Assembly: GCF_033807575.1 (NCBI RefSeq)
Contig: NC_084725.1
Span: forward strand, 1,089,001-1,153,000
DNA: 64,000 bases
Source of the DNA: Cydia pomonella
Lineage: Eukaryota > Arthropoda > Insecta > Lepidoptera > Tortricidae
Direction of reading: 5' to 3'
Numbering within the stretch: the stretch's first letter is position 1; the number at the start of each line of letters is the position of its first letter. This document shows, piece after piece, positions 23,311 through 64,000 of the stretch. The position numbers were made by a program, and so were the translations under genes. Under the pieces are notes generated by a model. The model saw only the letters and a program-made list of their open reading frames with translations. It ran no database searches and was not told the origin of the DNA.

Positions 23311-23349
23311 AGATGGTGTGACGGATATGTGACGGGTAAGTTATACAAC

Positions 23350-23492
23350 TCATTGTACGGTCACGTCTGAAAATATCGATACAAAAAGTGCCAAAAAATG
23401 TATACACGACTTTATTGCCCATATATTAAGGTAGCGTATACATATTTTTGGCACATTTTTCGTATCTATATTTTCAGACGTGACTGTACATT
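23350..23492. mobile_element. MITE-like inverted repeat
   Basis: acggtcacgtctgaaaatat…gtgccaaaaa pairs with tttttggcac…atattttcagacgtgac; arms of about 50 bp around an about 30-bp centre. Confidence 0.8.
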
Positions 23493-23761
23493 GTGCAACG
23501 AGTGGATTAAGTGAAATTTTGTAAACAAGGTCGAGCCGCAGGCTGGAGTGCATTTAAGACTTGAGTTTGCAATATTCTTACCCCCAGAGTTACACACAAT
23601 GTTTTTCATCACACTTGCGAAGAAAAAAACTATATTTAAGCTAAATAATTCTGAAATACGGTGACATTTCAAACATCCGTCCGCCATATAGTCATTCTTT
23701 GACAGGTTATCAAAGGCACAGACCTATCTGGCATACAAAAATGATTAAAAATTCTGTAAAT

Positions 23762-24240
23762 ATACAGGATGACCTTAGCCATTGAACAAGCCCTGAAACG
23801 CTACGTAGGGTTACTTCTCAGGAATGCTCTGACGTTAATATTTTTTTAATTAGGACAAAAGATAAAAAAATATTTTTTTCGAACAAAAGTTATTTGCAAT
23901 AATCGACAACAAAGAAACACACTGTTGATCTTTGGCAGTGTTTTTGACAATTTGTTTGAAATATTTGATAATGATGACATTTTTCAAAAGTCAGAAGCTT
24001 ATTAGTGTCATAAATAAAAAAGAAAATCACAAAGGTTATCATAAGGTTAGGTCATACCATTCTTTGAGGATATTACCTTAGGAGCTACTAACACATACAG
24101 CCTGCTCAAAGTAAAAATTGGTAATTTGTTAATTTCTTCAAAACCGCTACACCGGTTGTTATGATACTTTGTACACTGGTTCTAAATACCCTAATGCATG
24201 TACATTTAGGCTTTGTCCAATGGCTAGGGACACACTGTAT
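23762..24240. mobile_element. Non-autonomous TIR element
   Basis: Ends atacaggatgaccttagcca and the complement of atacagtgtgtccctagcca, each followed by ttg.acaa.gcc. The 480-bp interior has no ORF. Confidence 0.65.
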
Positions 24241-24764
24241 TAAAATGCTATTAAATTAATCAAACTAAATATTGTTGAACATAAACAATGAACATCAGTA
24301 TTTTAAAAGTAAAACTCATTTATACTTAGTTCGTATGAATTAGTGACACATTAGGAAAAAAAAGCTGTAACTCCCTCGGGAACACTACATACAAGAATCT
24401 TGACGATCTGCCTGATTCTACAATCGGCCGTCGACATGTCAATGGTCAGTTAAATGTTAGTACAGTTTACATCAAAGGTACGATTTGTTTTGCATCTTAT
24501 TGTGTTGCATTAAGGTTAATAATGTATTTGCGGTCGTTTGCAAGCTTTGCTTCATTAATCTGCACAAATAGCTTTGCGTTGTAGTGATAAGATTAGATAT
24601 GCCTAATTATGCCCGATGCCCGACTAAAATATTATTATGCATCAGGTATTAACCAGATTTATGAGTATTATCAATGTGCTTGCGACACAGCACCGCAACA
24701 TGGCGCACCTGCTGGATTGCCCCGCGTGCCTTCACTCGTGCTCTGAATCTGGGGAACCGAAATC

Positions 24765-24870
24765 CGCAAATTGCGGGGATCTTTCTCTTTTACTCTCATT
24801 AAGACGTAATTAGAGGGACAGAAAAATGGCCGCAATTGACGAACTTCGATTTTCGCAGTCATAGCCCTGA
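24765..24870 (+). mobile_element. Dispersed repeat, copy B
   Basis: Second copy of the 9330-9445 repeat (ttgcggggatctttctcttt, taagacgtaattagag). Confidence 0.6.
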
Positions 24871-25339
24871 TCCCAGAGACGCCACGGTCCGAGCACTCAG
24901 CACCGCTGCTTTCTGGGCATCCACTGTTTAGGGGAAGCTCGACATGAGAGAAGAAGAAGTATTATCCAGCGGAAAGAGCCTATCTCGTTTCAATATATTC
25001 ATGAAATTGGGTTTCATATTACGTTGGTCCCTATTTAAGACGGTATCGGTATTTAAGACGTGCGATTTTAAACTAGATGTCTCGGATTAAAATCCCGGAA
25101 CGTACAGTCACGAACATTGTTGAGATACTTGACATTTTATAACGTTAATCTAAGTATTGAACAACCAAGCTTGAATGAACCCTGTATAACTCACTAAATT
25201 AAGTCCATAAATAATTATTCAGGATTATTGTAAATAACATTAGGGATTTAACAGTTGTTTTTCGGTGAAGGAAACCTGCCTACACATCTGTAAAAGAAAT
25301 TATAAAATGTATGCTCCAATGCCTCCATTCCTATGGAGT

Positions 25340-25949
25340 AGCCTGTGCCTCCCAGTACAACCAGTACAGCACAACCCGCTATCTCCCTTACCCAATGTAT
25401 AGCCTGTGCCTTCCAGTACAACCAGTACAGCACAGCCCGCTAATTCCCTTACCCAACTTATAGCCTGTGCCTCCCAGTACAACCAGTACAGCACAGCCCG
25501 CTATCTCCCTTACCCCACTTATAGCCTGTGCCTCCCAGTACAACCAGTACAGCACAGCCCGCTATCTCCCTTACCCAACTTATAGCCTGTGCCTCCCAGT
25601 ACAACCAGTACAGCACAGCCCGCTATCTCCCTTACCCAACTTATAGCCTGTGCCTCCCAGTACAACCAGTACAGCACAGCCCGCTATCTCCCTTACCCCA
25701 CTTATAGCCTGTGCCTCCCAGTACAACCAGTACAGCACAGCCCGCTATCTCCCTTACCCCACTTATAGCCTGTGCCTCCCAGTACAACCAGTACAGCACA
25801 GCCCGCTATCTCCCTTACCCAACTTATAGCCTGTGCCTCCCAGTACAACCAGTACAGCACAGCCCGCTATCTCCCTTACCCAACTTATAGCCTGTGCCTC
25901 CCAGTACAACCAGTACAGCACAGCCCGCTATCTCCCTTACCCAACTTAT
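25340..25949 (+). repeat. 61-bp minisatellite, ten near-identical copies
   Basis: Units start agcctgtgcc at 25340 and then every 61 bp through 25889. Copies differ only at a few positions (acttat/atgtat, ccaac/ccac). The ORFs across it are by-products of the repeat. Confidence 0.97.
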
Positions 25950-26010
25950 GTAAGAAAGTTGCCAGTTAGCATGTTTAGGTGCTTAGCATCTTCAGAAGTT
26001 GCTAAATTTA

Positions 26011-26275
26011 GCTTCTTCTTCTTCCTCGCGTTGTCCCGGCATTTGGCACGGCTCTTGGGAGCCTGGGGTCCGCTTGACAACTAATCCCAAGATTTGGCGT
26101 AGGCACTAGTTTTTACGAAAGCGACTGCCATCTGACCTTCCAACCCAGAGGGTAAACTAGGCCTTGTTGGGATTAGTCCGGTTTCCTCACGATGTTTTCC
26201 TTCACCGAAAAGCGACTGGTAAATATCAAATGATGAAGTCGCACGCTCTTACCGCTAGGCCATCAGCGCTTTTGC
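26011..26275 (-). mobile_element. SINE (minus) with internal deletion
   Basis: Same family as 47,104-47,430. On the minus strand the tRNA head gcgctgatggcctagcggta is present, but the box B region is deleted, joining gcgtgcgactt to atcatttgatatttacc. Confidence 0.85.
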
Positions 26276-26399
26276 GCTTTTTAAGGCAGAGGCGATTTAG
26301 TGGCTATATGTAGCACGTCCAACACGTGTTCTATGGGCTCAGGACCGCTTTGTCCACAGTCCTATTTCGTCACCTTTTTTTTCACCTTTTACATATAGG

Positions 26400-27015
26400 G
26401 ACATATAAAATAAATTTGGTCCTATGTAACATTGCACCTCCCAGACTGAGAAGGGAAGAGGCACTTTTAAGGGAAACCCAGAAACTTATAGCTAGAGTGG
26501 ACCTCCCCGGGCGCCAAGAGTTCCTTAACCCCAGTTATCACCATCGACTCAAATCACGTCACCCACCTTGTAAGCTGGCTAAGGCCCTAATAGAATCCGG
26601 ACTCAGTCTTAAAGAAAAATGGACTTCTGACTGGCAGTCAAAGACAGCCCGATCTCTTAGTAGCCTAATCTCACCCGGCGTGAAAGTGAAGGGGTTCAGC
26701 CTCCCGCGACATGAATGGTGCAAGCTTAACAGATTGCGGACAGGGTTCGGCCGTACCGCACATTTTAAACATCTTTGTGGATGGATCGACTCGCCCAGAT
26801 GCGATTGTGGCGCTGAATCTCAAACTGTCCAACACGTGGTACAGGAGTGCCCCCTCAGAGCCTATCCTGGAAGCCCCGATGACCTGTTCTCACTTACTCC
26901 TGACGTAGCCCAATGGCTGAAAACCTTGGATACAAACTTGTGACATACCTGATATATTTTCGATTTACTTGTGATTTTTTTGTTATGCCATTCGATTAAA
27001 TAAATAAATAAATTT
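26400..27015 (+). pseudogene. LINE C-terminal fragment with TAAATAAA tail
   Basis: Frame reads TYKINLVLCNIAPPRLRREE, …SLPRHEWCKLNRLRTGFGRT, CGWIDSPRCDCGAESQTVQH and VAQWLKTLDTNL*. The C.CG...QTVQHVV.ECP knuckle is the C-terminal part of a lepidopteran non-LTR element. The RT core is missing. A related minus-strand copy lies at 48,905-49,150. Confidence 0.8.
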
Positions 27016-27019
27016 GCAT

Positions 27020-28090
27020 TTAGACGATGCAAGAACTCTTGCGCATTGCATTACATTGTGTGGTATTTGGGATGTTACCTCAATTGCCCCAATGTAACTT
27101 CTTAAAATCGCAAAAGAGTTCGCGTGACGTCTAAATGAGTCCTAAATCTCTACGTTAACAGAGATGAATGGTTTATTGTATTAAATTTTGAGTAAAATTC
27201 CCCAATGTAATTTTGGTATCTGGGATTTGGGGAAACAGAGCTTTAACACGATTATAAAAACGATTTACGCATTCTTATTAACCGCAAGAATACTCTGTAA
27301 ACGGTTAGTATCGCAGAATCGGAATATCCCACCATAAAAACTGTTTGAAAAACGTTATAAATCTATTTTCCGAACAATCAAAGCTCAATGAGTTATTCCC
27401 GCTTTTCTAAACACTGTCCATGCATGTTACTTGAATCATTTGCCATTCTAAATTATACCTAAATACAAATGTATAAAGTCCATTTTCCATTATTCCTAGT
27501 TAAGGAGCTTGATCTACGTCCATATTGTTAACTGGCAATTGGTACCTTATTGCAAATATATAAGGTTCACTTTAAGTGTGTTGTTTTTGGTACTGACTGC
27601 CAAAATTCCTCAGCATTTGTTTATTATGCTTCGTTTAACTACAGTGATATTCGGAGTTAGATAAAGAAAACTGACAGCAGTTAGAAAATAAATATGCGAT
27701 TTAGGCATTCCTGTAAAAACAAGAATGAGTAGGATTATTAGCCCCATAACGGCCATAACAAAAAGATCCATGCGTTTACCTATAGACTGTAGTTACGTTT
27801 CATTTAACAATAATTTATTACAAGTATAATCCTGACATATTACTGACATTACAAACCGCGGTTCGCGTGCCGCATGGGGCTCCTTCAAGGTACAATTGCG
27901 GCTCTTCTAGTGACCCAAAATATGAAAGCTTTTGAGCTCCTAAAACTGGAAATTTCTATTGCCGTTGGCTCTTTTTCTCAGAAACGATCGAACGTTACCT
28001 TATCCAAGGAAACGATTAAGAGGAAATCATGATGTTAATGGTGTAGTTCATTCCAAATAATAGATTACGCCCAACTTTAAGGCCACTTCA
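27020..28090. other. Upstream flank of Itpr exon 1, no feature recognised
   Basis: About 1 kb without recognisable coding or repeat content. The Itpr promoter is either here or further upstream if non-coding exons exist. I see no convincing TATA/Inr pair. Confidence 0.4.
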
Positions 28091-28124
28091 TGATTGCCAA
28101 AATTAATACATTATTTGTTGCCAG

Positions 28125-28156
28125 GTGTCGTTGCATGGTGGGGGCAAAACGGCGAG
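28125..28156 (+). other. Itpr: Itpr 5' UTR segment before the start codon
   Basis: A pyrimidine-containing stretch ending ttgttgccag stands just before 28125, a plausible splice acceptor, so the start-codon exon probably begins here with about 32 nt of 5' UTR. An ATG at 28135 is out of frame with the receptor and would make a short upstream ORF. The promoter and any upstream non-coding exon are not identified; a donor-like site at 23335/23336 is one candidate. Confidence 0.45.
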
Positions 28157-60360
<32,204 letters not shown>

Positions 60361-60524
60361 GTAAAGTATTCTTAGACGCTTATTGCATTATCTGAAATTT
60401 TTCTTTCTTAATATTGCGTCAAGTGTCATTGAGAGTATTTAATTGAGGAATATAATGTGATTGCGTGAATTATTGTCTTTTCTAACTATATTCGAAGTTA
60501 TAATTACCTGTTGTATCCTTTAAA

Positions 60525-60860
60525 TAGGGAGCGTGCATGAACTGTAGGAGGCAGCACAGGAGCCGTCAGATTTTTGGCGCGAGGCGTAAATGTGATGTTT
60601 TTTGTTCCGATGTAGCCCACAAGATGGCAGAACCTACTATGCACAAGAAAACACTTGACGTGTAAATGTGCATGTTTATGGTTCCGATTCAGGCCACAAG
60701 ATGGCAGACCCTCAAACGCGCACGGTCCCTATACAGCTTTTCATATTTTCTAGTCCGCTAACCTTGTGTATATTTATGCGGCCGCTAGCGGCCGCTATGA
60801 AGCTCAAAAATGGTCACGTTTTTATAAACTCGTATTTAACTTGCCCTATTAGTATGCAGG
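60525..60860 (+). mobile_element. High-copy moth repeat (cacaagatggcaga family)
   Basis: gagcgtgcatgaactgtagg, cacaagatggcagaacc and, repeated, ggccacaagatggcagaccc. Contains the palindrome gcggccgctagcggccgc near 60,780. Confidence 0.5.
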
Positions 60861-61064
60861 TATGTATTGAATGTAGTGAGTAATGCAATTTTTTTAATTT
60901 GAGTTTGGCCATAACGAAGAATTTCCCTTACTATTTTTGCTACAATAAGGTGAACATTTCGGAGCATATTGGAGAATAGTAAGTTTTGAGTAATATTGAA
61001 TGGCACTGAATGGCAGAATAGTTGTGCCTTAAACTTTTAAATATTTTTTAAGAAAAAAAAACCG

Positions 61065-61331
61065 ACTTCAATGAGGGAGACCGGTGAAAGAAAGATTATT
61101 GTTGATTTTGGATTTCATACAATGAAATTAAAAAGACTAGTAAAATACCCGCAATTGGGTATTCGATTCGGGAAGCCAAAAATGCGTTGGTATGACGATA
61201 TCAAGAGAACAGCTGGATCGAAATGGGTACATAGAGCGCAAAACAGATCAGAATGGCAAAAATTTAAGGAGGCCTACATCTCAAAGATTGAAAAGGGCTC
61301 AGAAGGAAGAATTCGACTATATTTAAAATAA
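61065..61331 (+). pseudogene. RTE-type LINE C-terminus
   Basis: Frame RKIIVDFGFHTMKLKRLVKY, then GKPKMRWYDDIKRTAGSKWV, HRAQNRSEWQKFKEAYI. G(R/K)PKxRWxDDI...AG..W...AQ.R..W...EAYI is the C-terminal signature of RTE-like reverse transcriptases. Only about 85 codons remain. Confidence 0.8.
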
Positions 61332-61639
61332 ATTATTTCACACCATGCATGAAATAATATAAAAACCGGATAAGTGCGAGTCAGACTCGCCCACCGAGGG
61401 TCCCGTACTTTTTAGTATTTGTTGTTATAGCGGCAACAGAAATACATCATCTGTGAAAATTTCAACTGTCTAGCTATCACAGTTCATGAGATACAGCCTG
61501 GTGACAGACGGACGAACGGACGGACAGCGGAGTCTTAGTAATAGGGTCCCGTTTTACCCTTTGGGTTTGCTTAAAAGAGTTGAGAAGTACCCTCAATTTC
61601 TCATGGAATCCATCATCAAAACTCAAGCTTGACAAAAAT

Positions 61640-61970
61640 ATCAAATATCAAATATCAAATATCAAACATTTATCAAACATTTATTCAGCAAATAGGCCAC
61701 AGGGGCACTTTTACATGTCCATTTTTACAAACAATAAATAAAATAAAATAAACAATTACAAATATCGAATCTATGAAATAATAATTACTTTATTAGAGAT
61801 GTATACTGTCTCTAAATGTCAAATTACACAAAAAAAACTATGATAAAAAAATAAAACCATAAAATACTAAAATTCTTTAGAGATGTATAAGTCTCTAAGT
61901 GTCAGAGATAAAATATAAAAAATATATTAAATTATCCTTAGAGATGTAGAGGGTCGCCAAGGCTTGAATT
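61640..61970 (-). mobile_element. CR1-like LINE 3' region (minus)
   Basis: Reverse orientation of the 4,250-5,340 family: (tatcaaa)n tail, ggccacaggggcacttttac, then agagatgtata..gtctcta blocks. Confidence 0.65.
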
Positions 61971-62504
61971 CTTATATAAATAATTAAAAGACAAAAAAAA
62001 TAAAACAGACAAGAACCGAATGAAGTGTCTCACGTTAATGTCACTCAAAAGTAAAGTTATATACTTTAACATAACCTGTACCCCGTGTAAGCTTAAACAG
62101 ACCGGTCTCCACAAACAGCACCCGTTCACGAGTATGACGTGTATCTCAGCCATCGCCTCCCTCAACCTTCATTCGGGAAAGTGGCGACCCGATCAACGAC
62201 GCCACCGTAAGTAAAGACTTTTTAGCGAGCATGACATGTTCAAGCTGCCGGGTTGTATTAATAAAAATATAATAAAAAATTGTGAGATACTACATTTGTG
62301 CTTGTAAGTTACATTAAAGACGGCATAGCGCCACATAAACGCGACTACATATTATTCATAAGGAGTGCCTACCTATAAAACTAAATTATAAATTATATGA
62401 TTATAAGTATGAAGAATGAACTCCAGGTCTTTTTGTTGCAGAACATCTTTTGTATTGATTTTTAATGTGTTTATATGACTATTTGGTTTCTCAATAAACT
62501 AAAA

Positions 62505-62935
62505 AAAAAATGTACCTCGAAAACCTAACTGCTTCACAAACATGCGAAGAGAATAAATTGCCAAACGCGAAGTATGCGGCGTTGAAGAGTTCCATTATGT
62601 TCATCATCAGCAGTTCCGCTTCATTAAATCTCATTTTTTAAATGTAAATGCTTGATTTGTTGATGAAAATACAAAAATCACTATATGTATGCTCTTCACA
62701 TTTGAAGAGTTCCCTCGATTCCTCATGGATTCCATCATCAGAAATGAGTTTTGAAAAAAAACGGGACCAATCTGAATACAAGGTGCCCGTGAGCATTGCG
62801 AGAGATTTTAACGGTGCATTCCTGATTGCAACAGAAGCAAAAAATTTCATGACTTTTTGTGAAATTCGACAAAAAAATTTTTTTTTGTTTTTTTTTATTT
62901 TTCTTTTTTTGAACACTCCTGTACATAAAACGTAA
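62505..62935 (-). mobile_element. High-copy repeat, reversed copy of 2,515-3,350
   Basis: ttcccctcgattcctcatgg-type, gatgaaaatacaaaaatcac and cacatttgaagagttccctc mirror 2,560-2,780. The rest is non-coding. Confidence 0.7.
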
Positions 62936-63413
62936 TTTATTGATAAACACATAACCTAAAATTAACTAAAAAAGTTTTTATTTTATTTGGGGGTAGCCTC
63001 TCGAATACATTTTTTTAATTTTTCGATGTCAAACAATAACTATGTCCAGACTAGACCTCAAAGTGGCAATACCGCAGTCAAAAATGTGTTCTGTGCCGAC
63101 TTATGGCAAAATAATGATTTCGAAAAACATTTAATTATCTCTGAAACTAGGCCTAATCCACAAAATTTTATATGACATTTTAGTTTCTAAATATTACCAG
63201 GAATGCTAAGTTAAAATGTCTCGCAATGCTCGTGGGCACCTTGTATAGATTCAAACAAAAAAATATTTTTTATAATCGGATCAGAAATAACGAAGTTACG
63301 AAGATACACACCGAATTGATAACCTCCTCCTTTCGAAATCGTGAAGTCGGTTAATAATTAAAGAGGGAAATTGTTTTTGACGTTATTGATGTGAAGGTTC
63401 GTTTTGAGTGCTG

Positions 63414-63530
63414 GTTAGGGATTGCAAACCGGATTGATTTTCAATCCGGCCGGATCCGGCCGGATTTTGGCCATAACCCGGCCGGATCCGGCCGGACCGG
63501 ATCCGGTTTGGTATAGGGATATCAAAATTA
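63414..63530. mobile_element. Left end of a hAT-like element rich in CCGGATCCGG
   Basis: tagggattgcaaaccgg resembles the TIR of the 14,014 MITE (tagggaatgcaaaccgg) and is followed by repeated ccggccggatccggccgg. The right end is not seen before 64,000. Confidence 0.6.
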
Positions 63531-64000
63531 ATTAAATGATATATTTTTCTAGTTTTTTGCGTAATACGTATTCCTAAATCTATAATTTGAAGTTAATAAA
63601 TAACTTCTTAACAATAAAATAACTCTTAGTAGTAAAAAGTGTGACCTTGTCAATATCACTTAAAAACCCAAATATGAAATCGGTCATTTATTATATATAA
63701 CCATTCACAAGTGCTCAAATTTTCGTTTACAATTATAAATTTGATTAGTTTCCAATGCCCGTAATGGGATGTGAGGTGGGAATTGGAACTCCTTGAAATG
63801 ACAAGTTTTCGTGACTGTTCCTTGATTGAATTCTTTGTAACGTTGACATTCATTCTAGTAAGAAAATAAGATATTTTACTATTAACCAAAATGATATTAA
63901 ATTTTCCCTAATTTTTTGCCCAAGAAAGTAGTAGTCTGTATGATTTAAAAAAATTACCTTTTTTTTATTTACAGAAAAGTATATTGGTCAAATTATAGGG

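Larger units (their letters stand above)
60361..64000 (+). other. Start of Itpr intron 22, no exon seen
   Basis: About 3.6 kb with no stretch resembling the next IP3R block in any frame. It holds high-copy repeats, an RTE-type LINE end, CR1-like LINE tails in reverse orientation, and the left end of a CCGGATCCGG-rich hAT-like element. Confidence 0.7.

Noticed and set aside
25772..26084. ORFs of repeated PPSTTSTAQPAISLT type
   Set aside because: Products of the 61-bp minisatellite running into a SINE, with no start context or conservation expected.
63975..64000. Acceptor-like tttttttatttacag at the right edge as Itpr exon 23
   Set aside because: In the required phase 0 it reads seven codons and then TAG; the residues do not resemble the expected IP3R block.

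Overview
This is eukaryotic, AT-rich, heavily transposon-loaded DNA, almost certainly from a moth or butterfly (Lepidoptera). The evidence is an insect-type inositol 1,4,5-trisphosphate receptor gene split into many small exons by GT-AG introns, tRNA-derived SINEs and LINE tails of lepidopteran type, and remains of mariner, hAT, piggyBac, Harbinger, Helitron and R1-like elements. There are no prokaryotic genes, no CRISPR array and no convincing cellular tRNA or rRNA gene.

Region 1 (about 1-28,100) is a transposon graveyard upstream of the gene. It holds a 227-bp perfect palindrome, Helitron remnants at both sides of a 34-codon minisatellite, a mariner fragment, Harbinger and hAT MITEs, and a 5.1-kb integrase-type DNA transposon with 301-bp terminal inverted repeats (14,728-19,845). 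A hAT element has jumped into that transposon just upstream of the integrase start. Further right are a 5'-truncated R1-like LINE (20,750-22,515, minus), a candidate 55-residue membrane micropeptide ORF that ends near a good splice donor (23,143-23,310), and a ten-copy 61-bp minisatellite (25,340-25,949).

Region 2 (28,157-60,360) is the 5' third of the IP3 receptor gene (Itpr). I place 22 coding exons whose phases join without a break into 940 residues. These cover the suppressor domain, both halves of the IP3-binding core with its ligand-contacting basic residues, and the first part of the helical regulatory region. The Ca2+ pore lies beyond the right edge. Exon 21 is a 24-nt microexon whose skipping keeps frame.

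The introns carry most of the surprises. Exon-derived sequence is duplicated just downstream of four exons (1, 3, 7 and 19); exon 1 has five copies at an almost exact 87-bp period. Intron 8 holds an apparently intact CR1-like LINE whose pyrimidine-rich tail runs straight into the exon 9 splice acceptor. Intron 13 holds about twenty copies of a 71-bp repeat.

Region 3 (60,361-64,000) is intron 22 sequence with RTE-type LINE remains and high-copy lepidopteran repeats. I see no further Itpr exon there. Apart from Itpr and possibly the small ORF, every coding-like segment I recognise belongs to a mobile element.
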